Below, piece after piece: positions 1 to 7,214 of a stretch of DNA of 12,192 bases. Position 1 is the stretch's first letter. Each line of letters opens with the position of its first letter. Position numbers and translations under genes: made by a program. This stretch comes from Deltaproteobacteria bacterium (GTDB lineage: Bacteria; Desulfobacterota; Desulfobulbia; Desulfobulbales; VMSU01), in NCBI GenBank assembly GCA_021789795.1, contig JAJYJA010000067.1, positions 1-12,192 of the forward strand, in the 5' to 3' direction. The notes under the pieces are model-generated. The model was not told where the DNA came from, did no database searches, and worked only from the letters and a program-made list of their open reading frames with translations.

Positions 1-33
1 GCAATAATCCTAATAAGTTCGCCGCCGGAGTTT

Positions 34-70
34 AAGCGCCGCGCCCGGAAAGGGGGCGGCGCTTTTTTTT
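34..70 (+). terminator. Strong intrinsic terminator, rightward
   Basis: Bases 34-42 pair perfectly with 56-64 (9 bp, GC-rich). A second short CCC/GGG stem (44-46 with 53-55) follows after one bulged G, with a six-base loop. A run of eight T (63-70) follows on the plus strand. This is the classic layout of a Rho-independent terminator for a plus-strand gene coming from outside the window. Read on the minus strand the stem is followed by only two T, so it is a poor terminator for fliW, although it lies just downstream of the fliW stop and might still act partly in both directions. Confidence 0.8.
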
Positions 71-90
71 GGCCTATACCTCGCCCCCCA

Positions 91-525
91 TCAGCCCTTA
101 AGCACCGGCCAGCAGGGGTCGTAACGGGCCGGGTCGAGCAGCACCTGCCGGGCCAACTTCTTGGCCGGATTCAAGACCACCGGGCCGAGCAGGTTGGCGG
201 TCATCGCCTCGGGCCGCCCCTGGGGGATGTTCAGCATGATCAGCACCTCCAGCTCCTCGTCCTCGGCCTGCAACTCGCGCCTTAATTGCCTAGGGATTTC
301 CGGCCGATATTCAGGCACGATTAAGGCCGGCTGAATCACCACGAAGGCCAGTTCGGGATAATCCGTGGCCTGTAGCCACCAGAAAACGGATTTAGGCCCG
401 TGGGGGATGAGGACGAAACGCCAAGCGTCGGCGAAACCCAGGAAGGGCGAGGTCAAGGTGATGACCTTGTCCGTCTCGATCTCAAGTTTGCCAAACCTGC
501 TGCTCTGAATGGTGGTCAGGGTCAT
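91..525 (-). CDS. fliW: Flagellar assembly factor FliW
   Basis: FliW is a small cytoplasmic protein that binds either flagellin or CsrA. Free flagellin draws FliW away from CsrA, and CsrA then represses flagellin translation. Evidence is the family pattern over 144 residues: an N-terminal region with FGKLEI, a WLQATDYPELAF stretch in the middle, and near the C-terminus MTANLLGPVVLN followed by a QVLL motif. The usual P-x-G-x-P-G-F-E segment is degenerate here (SPFLGFAD). The start is set at the ATG at 525, which gives the usual family N-terminus and length. A longer in-frame reading from a TTG at 555 is possible but has no better ribosome site. Neither start has a clear Shine-Dalgarno sequence, so translation may be coupled to csrA, which ends 52 bases upstream. 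Position next to csrA is the common genomic arrangement. Confidence 0.9.
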   Translation of the reverse strand: MTLTTIQSSRFGKLEIETDKVITLTSPFLGFADAWRFVLIPHGPKSVFWWLQATDYPELAFVVIQPALIVPEYRPEIPRQLRRELQAEDEELEVLIMLNIPQGRPEAMTANLLGPVVLNPAKKLARQVLLDPARYDPCWPVLKG

Positions 526-577
526 GTCGTAATTGTTGTTGCCGCCAAGGCGCAAGCCCGGCAGGATATTTTTAGTC

Positions 578-844
578 TTACCGACTGGTTACCGCCGAGC
601 TTCCCTTGTCCCCCGTCTCTGCCGCCATCAGCCGGGCAGCCCGGTCCAAGTCCGTGGACTCCTGAGCCGCCGCCTGGCGGTTGACCTCGGCGATCTTGGC
701 CAAGACCTCCTCCCGATGCACGGCCACCTGGGCGGGGGCCTCGACCCCCAGCTTCACCTGCCCGCCCTTCACCTCGAGCACCCGCACCATGATGCGCTCG
801 TCAATGGCGATGGCCTCGCCAACCTTGCGGGTCAGAATCAGCAT
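578..844 (-). CDS. csrA: Carbon storage regulator CsrA (RNA-binding translational regulator)
   Basis: CsrA is a dimeric RNA-binding protein that blocks or changes translation by binding GGA motifs in mRNA leaders; beside flagellar genes its main target is usually flagellin mRNA. The first 48 residues are canonical: it begins MLILTRKVGEAI, has GVEAP in the middle, and VHREEV, whose arginine contacts RNA. At 88 residues it is longer than the 61-residue enterobacterial form. The extra C-terminal tail after the helix fits the FliW-controlled type, in which FliW binds an extended C-terminus. The ATG at 844 is preceded by a strong purine-rich ribosome site (GGGAGGAGGGA) that itself contains GGA motifs, so autoregulation is plausible. 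It lies 77 bases after flgL and 52 before the chosen fliW start. Confidence 0.96.
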   Translation of the reverse strand: MLILTRKVGEAIAIDERIMVRVLEVKGGQVKLGVEAPAQVAVHREEVLAKIAEVNRQAAAQESTDLDRAARLMAAETGDKGSSAVTSR

Positions 845-871
845 TCCCTCCTCCCTAGCCCAGAGTCAGTA

Positions 872-893
872 CGTTTCCAACTGTTCGGAAACG
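872..893 (-). promoter_or_regulatory. Hairpin in the csrA leader
   Basis: Seven bases at 872-878 (CGTTTCC) are the exact reverse complement of 887-893 (GGAAACG), with an eight-base loop. On the minus strand it would lie in the csrA mRNA leader, about 28 bases before the start codon. No T-run follows it on the csrA strand, so it is not a terminator. GGA triplets occur in its 3' arm and again in the ribosome site, which is the layout of CsrA-controlled leaders, but a GGA in the loop itself is absent. A regulatory role is inference. Confidence 0.4.
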
Positions 894-909
894 ATGATAT
901 TTTTGCCAC

Positions 910-938
910 ACTATAGCGCCGCTACTTCAAATAATCAA
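910..938 (-). promoter_or_regulatory. Candidate sigma-70-type promoter for csrA-fliW
   Basis: On the minus strand TTGATT (933-938) and TATAGT (910-915) are separated by exactly 17 bases. They match the housekeeping consensus at 4 of 6 and 5 of 6 positions. The -35 box lies inside the last codons of flgL and the -10 box just past its stop. Transcription would begin near 903, giving a leader of about 60 bases that contains the 872-893 hairpin. It would let csrA and fliW be made independently of the flagellar cascade. Confidence 0.45.
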
Positions 939-3552
939 CCAGACTGAGCTGCATGGTCTTGGAGGCGGAGGCCAGGGCGGCCTGATAGGCGGTCTGCTTG
1001 GCCTGGAGGTCCATGACCGCCTGCACCATATCGGTGTCCTGGGCCTGGGAGAGGTTATCTTTGGTGGAGATGCTCAGCTCGCTGTAGATCTGGTTCTGGA
1101 TGTCGATCCGGTTGGCCCGGGCCCCGGAATCGGAGATCTGCTGGCTCAGCTTGTCCATCACCCCGTCCAGATCGGTGAGGGATTGCGACAGGGACTGGCT
1201 CTGCATGAAGTCGGTGCTGATCCCGGTGGCGGACAGGAAGTTGCTGCTGTCGTTCGACAGGGCCACGGTGTAGCGGCTGGGGTCCTTGACGGCGACGGTC
1301 AGCTTGCCGTCGCTGCCCCAGCTCGCCTGGAGATTGGGGATGCCGTCAAGCCGCTGGGTGACGGTATTTAAGGTGTCCACCGTCGGATCCACGGCGATGT
1401 TCATGGTCTGATCCTTGGGCGGGGAGTAACTGTGGTCGGTGACCGTGACCGTGAACGAACCCTTGGAGAACAGGTCTTCGGTGGGCAGTTGACTGGCGGG
1501 CTCCAGACCGGTGGTCTTGCTGTTTAAGGTGGCGGTGGTGTCGGTGGCGGCGTGGATGCCGGTCACGGTGGTAAAATTCTGGGCCAGCAGATCGTTTTCC
1601 AGGGACTTCAAGGCGGTGAAGACGCCGGTGTCCGCCACCGCGCTCTGGCCGTTGCTGCCCACCGTCATGGTGGTGGTCTCGCCAATCTTGATCGCCAGGT
1701 CGTTGACCCGGTCGCCGGCGTAGCGCACCGTGCCGGTTTGATCGTGGATGCTGAAGACATCGATCTTGCCGTCCCCGGCCACGTCGCCGCCCTCGCCGGT
1801 GACCGCCGTGCCGCCGGCCAGCCCCAGGGCCGCCAGGCCCGGCTCGTCCGGGTTGACCGTGGGGTCAACGGTTTGCAGGATGAACTTGCGGTCCGAGCGC
1901 AGTTGCAGGGAGCCCGAAACCACCTGATCGCGCACCCCGCCGGTGAGCTGGGTAATTTGCTCGCCGGCCGCCGAGGTCTGGATGTGCAGGTTCCTGCCGT
2001 CCTGGGCGGTGAGCCTTATCGAGCCGTCGTCGCCACGGGTGGCCTTGACCCCGGTCTGGGCGGCCTTGGCGTTGATGGCGGCCAGCAGGGTGTTGTCGCT
2101 GTCCTGGCTTAAGATAGCGGTGGGGGCGGCAAAGATCGCCACCCCGTTGATGGTGAGATCGGTGCTGTTCATGGTGCCGGCGCTGACCGGCCCGCTGGCG
2201 CTGGCGCTGGCGGGTGTCACTTGGGCGCTGACCCCGGTCTGGGCCTGGACGGAGTTGATGGCGCTGGCCTTGGCCGCCGCCGAGGCGTTGGCGTAGCGAT
2301 CGGAGAGGCCGTCGCTGGCCGGGGTGGGCACCGTGATGCCGTTGATGGTCAGCTCGCCGGCGGACAGGGGATAGCCATAGACCAGCTTGCCGTCGCCCGC
2401 CAGGTCGTAGTTGCCCTTGCCCCCGCCGCCCAGGCCCACCTGATTCAAGACCGAGTCGTTGGCGACGTTGCTGGTCAGACTGATCGCCGCCCCGGAGGTG
2501 AGCGAGATGCGGCCGCTGTTGTGGCTGGCGTCCGCGGCCTGGCTGACGTTGGCCAGCCCGGTGACCCCGGTGGGGTCGTTAAGCCCGGCCACGGTGATCG
2601 TCGATTCGTCCCCGGCCAGGGTGTTGCTGAGCACCACGCTGTTGGCCGGCCCGCCGTTGGTGCCGTCGCCCACCACCGCCGTGACCCCGCTCTGGGCGCT
2701 GACCTGGTTGATCTGGGTCACCGCCTCCTGGGCCGCCGCCGCCGGGCCGCCGGCGGTGGCGGTGTAGGCGACCGCCACCCCGTTGATGGTGAGGCTGATC
2801 GCCTCGCCGCCTGTTGCCCCGTTCGAGGCCCCCCCGCTGGTCAGGGTGGTGAGGCTGGCGGTGACCGGCGGGGTAAGGCCCGTGGCGTTGACCGCCGTTT
2901 TCAGGTTGGCGGCCCCGGACATGTTAAGCCCGTTACTCAGGCCGCTGGTCAAGGTCACCGCCCCCAGCGCCGCCCCGTTCACCGTCAGGGCCCCGGCGGC
3001 GAGATCGGCGACCGAGCCGAGGGGGCCGCTGGTCAGGGCGCTGGGCTGGGGGGCGAGGGAGGCGCCGTTGACCCAGTAGCCGTCGCCCTTGTCGGCAATG
3101 AAGGGAGTAGGCTCGGCGGCGGTGTAGCCGGTGCTGCGGAAACCGCCGAAGATATACTCGCCGTTCACCTGGGAATTACCTAGGGAGACGGCACTCTGAA
3201 ACAGGTTGTCCACCTCCTGGGCGATCGACTGCCGGTTGGCGGCGCTGTAGGAGGGGTCGGTGGCCTGGATGGCCAGGGTCTTGGCCCGCATCACCAGGTC
3301 CTTCATCTGGGTCAGGGCCGATTCGGCGGAACCGATCACCGTGTTGCCGTTCTGGATGTTTTTGGTGTACTGGTCGATCTCGGCAATCGAGCTGCGGAAA
3401 CGCAGGGCGCTCACCAGGTTGACCGGATTGTCGGAGATGGTGCTCATCTGCAAGCCAGACGACATCTGGGCGTTGACCTTGTCCATGTCGCTGGTGATCC
3501 TGTTCAAGTTGGTCTGGATGGTGGAGTAGATGGTGTTTAGGGTAGTGCGCAT
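922..3552 (-). CDS. flgL: Flagellar hook-associated protein 3 (FlgL), unusually large
   Basis: FlgL forms the second of two junction rings between hook and filament and is exported by the flagellar type III system. The N-terminus (MRTTLNTIYSTIQTNLNRI, then MSSGLQ) and C-terminus (Gln/Ala-rich helix ending MQLSLVDYLK) are typical. The usual protein is about 300 residues; this one is about 876. The extra ~600 residues are an Ala/Gly/Thr/Ser-rich middle with at least four hook-IN-like motifs (TVNG or TINGVxV, near residues 193, 258, 405 and 470 counted from the longer start). Some of these modules resemble parts of FlgK. The start chosen is the ATG at 3552, which has an AGGTGAG ribosome site six bases upstream and the usual Met-Arg beginning. 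A GTG at 3561 overlapping the flgK stop is the alternative. The flgK stop lies five bases upstream, so coupled translation is likely. Confidence 0.95.
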   Translation of the reverse strand: MRTTLNTIYSTIQTNLNRITSDMDKVNAQMSSGLQMSTISDNPVNLVSALRFRSSIAEIDQYTKNIQNGNTVIGSAESALTQMKDLVMRAKTLAIQATDPSYSAANRQSIAQEVDNLFQSAVSLGNSQVNGEYIFGGFRSTGYTAAEPTPFIADKGDGYWVNGASLAPQPSALTSGPLGSVADLAAGALTVNGAALGAVTLTSGLSNGLNMSGAANLKTAVNATGLTPPVTASLTTLTSGGASNGATGGEAISLTINGVAVAYTATAGGPAAAAQEAVTQINQVSAQSGVTAVVGDGTNGGPANSVVLSNTLAGDESTITVAGLNDPTGVTGLANVSQAADASHNSGRISLTSGAAISLTSNVANDSVLNQVGLGGGGKGNYDLAGDGKLVYGYPLSAGELTINGITVPTPASDGLSDRYANASAAAKASAINSVQAQTGVSAQVTPASASASGPVSAGTMNSTDLTINGVAIFAAPTAILSQDSDNTLLAAINAKAAQTGVKATRGDDGSIRLTAQDGRNLHIQTSAAGEQITQLTGGVRDQVVSGSLQLRSDRKFILQTVDPTVNPDEPGLAALGLAGGTAVTGEGGDVAGDGKIDVFSIHDQTGTVRYAGDRVNDLAIKIGETTTMTVGSNGQSAVADTGVFTALKSLENDLLAQNFTTVTGIHAATDTTATLNSKTTGLEPASQLPTEDLFSKGSFTVTVTDHSYSPPKDQTMNIAVDPTVDTLNTVTQRLDGIPNLQASWGSDGKLTVAVKDPSRYTVALSNDSSNFLSATGISTDFMQSQSLSQSLTDLDGVMDKLSQQISDSGARANRIDIQNQIYSELSISTKDNLSQAQDTDMVQAVMDLQAKQTAYQAALASASKTMQLSLVDYLK

Positions 3553-3557
3553 GGCGC

Positions 3558-6404
3558 TCACCTGATGGTGGCCAGCAGGGTCTGCATCATCTCGTCCGAG
3601 GTCGAGATCAGCTTCGCCGCCGCCGAGTAGGCGTGCTGGAATTTAATCAAATTGGCCATCTCCTCGTCCAGGGAAACCCCGGAGGTGGAGTCCCGGATCT
3701 GGTTCAACTGGTCGTTCACCTGGGTGTTGTAGGTAAGCTCGGAGGCGACGTTCTGCCCCTTTAGGCCCACCTCGCCGATCAGGGAGTTGTAGAAGCCGTC
3801 CAGGGTGTCGGTCTGGTTGCCGCGCCCGGTGTAGGTGACGCTGGCGTCCCCCTGGATGTTGGTGATCTTTAAGGCGTTGCTGTTGTCGCCGGCAAAGATC
3901 TCGCCGTACTGGTTGACCTGGCCGGCGGCCACGTCGTTTAGGTTGTTGGCCACCGTGCCGTTGACCCCGATGGTGGCGGCGCTGGAGCCGGTGAAGAAGG
4001 TGTTTAAGCCCACCGAGGCCAGGAAATTCGAGGTGTCGTTGCCAAAGGCGAAGTTGTGGCTGCCGTCCGGGGTAAGCACCAGGCTGTTGCCCACCACCGA
4101 GGCCTTGACCCAGGGGGTGCTGGTGTGGGCGGCCTGGTTGATGCTGGCGTTGATGGTCTGGGCCACGTCGTCCAAGGTATAGGCCCGGGTCAGGGAGATG
4201 GATACCGGCTGGGCCAGGGCCAGGGTGCCGTCGCTGTTGTAGAGCCAGAGGTTGAAACTGCCGCCGTCGGTCTTTAAGGAATCGGCGTAGTTGAGGCCCA
4301 TCAGCGAATGGGTCACCGAGTTGTCGTCGGCGGTGTAGGTGAGCTTGCCGTCGCCGGGGCTGGGATCGGCGGCCGCCACCCCCTTCTTGGTGAAGTTAGA
4401 GAAGCCCAGGACGTCCGGGCCGGAGGTGACCGTGTAGTTGCTCACCGCCAGGTTGGCGGTCTGGCTGCTGAACACCACCGAGTTCAACGGGCCGCCGTTG
4501 GTGCCGTCCCCGACCGTGGCCGTGACCCCGGTGGTCGCCGTCAGCTTGTTGATGGCGTTGACCGCCAGTTGGGCGCCTTGGGCCGCCGAGCTGCCCGCCG
4601 GCACCGAGACCGTTATGTTCTGGTTGTTGAGGGTAAAGGTGGTGGTTGAGGGCGAGCCCGAGGTGTTGGCGACGGCGGCCTGATTGCTGTAGGTAAGCAT
4701 CCCGGCCCAGCCCAACTGGGCCAGGTTGGTGTCGTCGGAGCCGCCGTCGATGGAGATCGCCCCCTGGGCGAACAGGGACAGCTCGCCGGTGTTGTGGGTG
4801 GCGTCGGCCACGTAGGTGCCGGCGGTCAGCCCGGCCTTGGCGATGGAGTTCGAGGGGTTGCCCAGGCTGTCGACGCTGTTTAGGGCGCCGATGGTGATCG
4901 ACGACTCGTCGCCCTGGTTGGTGTTCTTGAGCACGATGGCGTCCTGGGCCCCGCCGTTGCCGCCGTTGCCCACCGTGGCGCTGATGGTGACCTGGGGCTG
5001 GCTGGCAAGGTTGTGGGCGCCGATGGCGCTGTTGATCGCCCCCGCCAGGTGCTGGGCCAGGACCGTGGAGTTGGTGTCGTTGCTGGCCGAGGCGGTATCG
5101 ACGGTGTAGGAGACCGCCACCCCGTTGACCGTGAAGCTTAAGATGGAGCCGTTCTCGGCGGCGGTCATGGGGGTGGTGGCGGCGCCCGCCACCTGGGTGG
5201 TCAGCTTGGCCAGCACCCCGGCGGAGGCGGCGTTGATGGCGCTGGCGGCGCTGGCCGCCTTGCCCATCGCCTGGCCGTAGGTGACCACCGAGCCGTCGAT
5301 ACGGCCCACGCTGCGGCCGTTGAGGGTGAAGGTCCCCGCCGCCAGGGTGTCGGCGGCGGTGCGGGTATCGACGGTGGTGTTGAGCAGGGTGGCGTTGCCG
5401 GCCTGCTCGGAGCTGGTCAGGACATCCGAAAAGCTGGTCGTCCCCACCCCCTGGCTGTGCTGCTGGTTGACCGTGCGGATGATGGAGTTGGCCAGGGCGT
5501 TTAAGCGGCCCACGTAGTTGTCTGGGTTCCCCTCCGCCAGTTGGCTGTTGGTCTCCAAGAGCCCACCGATGCTGCCACCCGTGTAGGTGCTGCTGTTTAG
5601 GGTGGTGCTGGTGCTGACCCCGGTGCCGGGGTTGGGGTTCACCCACTGCAACCCGTTGTTTGACCAATCGAGCTGCCAGGACTGGTTGCCGTTCACCAGG
5701 GAGTGGCCGTCGGCCATGATGACCGTATCGGCGCCGTTGGCCATCTCGAAGTACTGGACATCCACGTAGCCGGCCAGGCTTTTCAACAGGCCGTCGCGGG
5801 TGTCACGCAGGTCGTTTTGCTGCTGCTTGGGGGTCTCGGAGGAGGTGATCTTGGCGTTTAGGTCGGCGATCTGCTGGGTGATGGAGTTGACGCTCTGCAC
5901 CGACGACTTCAGGGACAGGCTGGTATCCGATCGCGCCTGCGCCAGTTGGGCGCTCATGCTCTGCAACTGCTCGCTTAGGATCTGCCCCTGCTGCACCACC
6001 GTCTGCCGGTTGGCGCTGAGCTCGGGGTTGTTGCTGAGCGACTGCCACGAGGCCCAGAAGTTGCTGAGCAGCTCGTTCACCGCCTTGCCCGGCACCTCGT
6101 TGAAGGTGGTGGAGATCACCTGCATGGACTGCTGCTGGCTGGTCAGGTTGCTCAAGGTGGCGTTTTGATCCATCAGACGCTGCAACATGAACTTGTCGTA
6201 CTGCCTGACGACGCTGTCCGCCTGGACCCCGTTGCCGAGATAACCGGCGCCGGTGGGGGTGGCGGGAGGGGCGCTGAGGTCGAGCACCTGCCGGGAGTAG
6301 CCGGGGGTGTTGACATTGGCGATGTTGTGCCCGGTGACGGTGATCGCCGCCTGCTGGGTGAGCAGGGCCTCTTTGGCGATATTTAAGGTCGCGGCAATGG
6401 TCAT
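3558..6404 (-). CDS. flgK: Flagellar hook-associated protein 1 (FlgK), with large insertion
   Basis: FlgK forms the first junction ring on the hook tip. Residues 1-110 carry the axial-protein signature NIANVNTPGYSRQ (27-39) and a coiled-coil-prone helical stretch follows (about 85-215). The C-terminal region (about 870-948) ends with the EEMANLIKFQHAYSAAAKLI helix shared by axial proteins. The protein has 948 residues against about 550 in enteric bacteria. The excess is a middle region (about 350-810) with repeated hook-IN-type motifs (FTLNG near 359, FTVNGVAV near 424, FTLNNQNITV near 590). A further module (about 714-806) ends in FAFGNDTSNFLASVGLNTFF. Modules related to these occur in FlgL. 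The gene begins two bases after the flgN stop. No frameshift or internal stop is seen. Confidence 0.97.
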   Translation of the reverse strand: MTIAATLNIAKEALLTQQAAITVTGHNIANVNTPGYSRQVLDLSAPPATPTGAGYLGNGVQADSVVRQYDKFMLQRLMDQNATLSNLTSQQQSMQVISTTFNEVPGKAVNELLSNFWASWQSLSNNPELSANRQTVVQQGQILSEQLQSMSAQLAQARSDTSLSLKSSVQSVNSITQQIADLNAKITSSETPKQQQNDLRDTRDGLLKSLAGYVDVQYFEMANGADTVIMADGHSLVNGNQSWQLDWSNNGLQWVNPNPGTGVSTSTTLNSSTYTGGSIGGLLETNSQLAEGNPDNYVGRLNALANSIIRTVNQQHSQGVGTTSFSDVLTSSEQAGNATLLNTTVDTRTAADTLAAGTFTLNGRSVGRIDGSVVTYGQAMGKAASAASAINAASAGVLAKLTTQVAGAATTPMTAAENGSILSFTVNGVAVSYTVDTASASNDTNSTVLAQHLAGAINSAIGAHNLASQPQVTISATVGNGGNGGAQDAIVLKNTNQGDESSITIGALNSVDSLGNPSNSIAKAGLTAGTYVADATHNTGELSLFAQGAISIDGGSDDTNLAQLGWAGMLTYSNQAAVANTSGSPSTTTFTLNNQNITVSVPAGSSAAQGAQLAVNAINKLTATTGVTATVGDGTNGGPLNSVVFSSQTANLAVSNYTVTSGPDVLGFSNFTKKGVAAADPSPGDGKLTYTADDNSVTHSLMGLNYADSLKTDGGSFNLWLYNSDGTLALAQPVSISLTRAYTLDDVAQTINASINQAAHTSTPWVKASVVGNSLVLTPDGSHNFAFGNDTSNFLASVGLNTFFTGSSAATIGVNGTVANNLNDVAAGQVNQYGEIFAGDNSNALKITNIQGDASVTYTGRGNQTDTLDGFYNSLIGEVGLKGQNVASELTYNTQVNDQLNQIRDSTSGVSLDEEMANLIKFQHAYSAAAKLISTSDEMMQTLLATIR

Positions 6405-6405
6405 C

Positions 6406-6879
6406 TCACACCGCCCGGCTGATGACGCTCGGCAGGGTAAGGTTACGGCCCGGCGTCCTGCCGGGGGCCCGGTACACGGATTCCTCCCTGGCCGGCCTGG
6501 TGAGCAGGGCGATGGCGTCGTTTAGGTAGCCCAGGGTGTCCTCGGTCAGGCGCTTGTTGATCAGATTCTGATCCTGAATCGCCCTCCGCACCTGGTTAAG
6601 CCGCCGCTGGTACTGACCGATGAGCTGTCTCCGCTCGCTGGAGGCCTCCGTCGCCTCCGGCAGAAGCCGGCCCAGGACCTCGTCCACGTAGTTCAGCCGG
6701 GCGAGTAGCGACATCTTCTGGCGGCTGATCCGAAACAGCTCCTGGGTGGCCATCGCCCGCAGGGCCGCGTTTTCGTCCTCCAGAAGCAGGAAGAGGTCTT
6801 GCGACAGCTTGAGGCTCACGTTCAAGCCCTCGACCACGTCCTGGGCGCCGCTTATTTGCTCGTAGTTGGCCATGGTCAT
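6406..6879 (-). CDS. flgN: FlgN-type export chaperone
   Basis: FlgN proteins are small helical cytoplasmic chaperones that hold FlgK and FlgL unfolded and hand them to the flagellar export gate. This 157-residue protein is almost entirely predicted helix (residues about 5-130). It has the family pattern of heptad leucines and acidic LLEDENAALRAM followed by a basic RQKMSLLARL, and a C-terminal tail with VYRAPGR. Sequence conservation in this family is low, so position matters: it lies directly before flgK and flgL, its expected clients. The start at 6879 overlaps the flgJ stop by four bases (ATGA) with an AGGGA ribosome site close upstream; an ATG at 6873 is equally possible. No flgM lies beside it. 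Confidence 0.82.
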   Translation of the reverse strand: MTMANYEQISGAQDVVEGLNVSLKLSQDLFLLLEDENAALRAMATQELFRISRQKMSLLARLNYVDEVLGRLLPEATEASSERRQLIGQYQRRLNQVRRAIQDQNLINKRLTEDTLGYLNDAIALLTRPAREESVYRAPGRTPGRNLTLPSVISRAV

Positions 6880-7181
6880 CCCTTCCCTGCCGAGTGCATC
6901 TGACTGGTGATCTGGGCGTAGAGTTCGTCGGCCAGGCCCGTGCCCCTGCCGCTCGCCAACGCCTGGACCAAGGCGTCGTCCTGCATGGACTGGTACATGT
7001 CCTGGGCGTAACCGCTGTCCAACAGGCCGGTCTTGGGCACGCTTTTCCTCATATCGGCCAACAACTGGCGCAGGACGATGGCCTCGAAGTCATGGCAGGC
7101 CTTTTTCAGCTTTCCGTCCGACTTATCGGACGAAAGCCCGGTTTGCTTAAGCGGCGTAATCGGTGTCCCGGTTATCTGCAT
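6876..7181 (-). CDS. flgJ: Rod-binding/rod-cap protein FlgJ, N-terminal domain only
   Basis: FlgJ helps the rod polymerise in the periplasm. The 101-residue protein matches only the rod-binding half of enteric FlgJ: FEAIVLRQLLADMRKSVP (about 32-49), AQDMYQSMQDDALVQALA (59-76) and GTGLADELYAQI (80-91). The C-terminal muramidase half of the enteric protein (about 300 residues in all) is absent and there is no room for it, since flgN overlaps the stop by four bases. Single-domain FlgJ is common outside the gamma- and betaproteobacteria; another enzyme must then open the cell wall. The ATG at 7181 has a GGGGGGA ribosome site about seven bases upstream. A repeat element lies between this gene and flgI, and flgJ may need its own transcription start. 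Confidence 0.93.
   Translation of the reverse strand: MQITGTPITPLKQTGLSSDKSDGKLKKACHDFEAIVLRQLLADMRKSVPKTGLLDSGYAQDMYQSMQDDALVQALASGRGTGLADELYAQITSQMHSAGKG
7123..7149 (-). promoter_or_regulatory. Possible sigma-28-like promoter inside flgJ
   Basis: The minus strand reads TAAG, 15 bases, TCCGATAA. The FliA (sigma-28) consensus in enteric bacteria is TAAA, 15 bases, GCCGATAA, so 10 of 12 positions agree with correct spacing. It lies within the first 60 bases of flgJ, about 245 bases before flgN. A class 3 promoter for flgN-flgK-flgL would be sensible, as late junction genes have one in enteric bacteria. The bases also encode conserved-looking codons (Ser-Asp-Lys), so chance cannot be excluded. 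Confidence 0.25.
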
Positions 7182-7214
7182 GGGTTTCCCCCCAACGAGC
7201 TGATTAGATTAGAT

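Noticed and set aside
898..912. Sigma-54-like TGGCA on the minus strand before csrA
   Set aside because: The GC pair that must lie ten bases after GG is missing (AT is there instead).
2194..2211. Three tandem GCTGGC hexamers in flgL as a phase-variable tract
   Set aside because: Units of six bases keep the frame (Ala-Ser repeats), and three copies are too few to suggest slippage control.
2221..3183. Plus-strand open frame of 320 codons opposite flgL
   Set aside because: Gly/Val/Asp/Arg-rich composition from a GC-rich antisense frame, no recognisable domain, lies fully opposite a well-supported gene.
4396..5667. Minus-strand open frame of 423 codons inside flgK
   Set aside because: Gln/His/Arg/Gly-rich low-complexity translation in another frame of flgK; a shadow caused by biased codon use.
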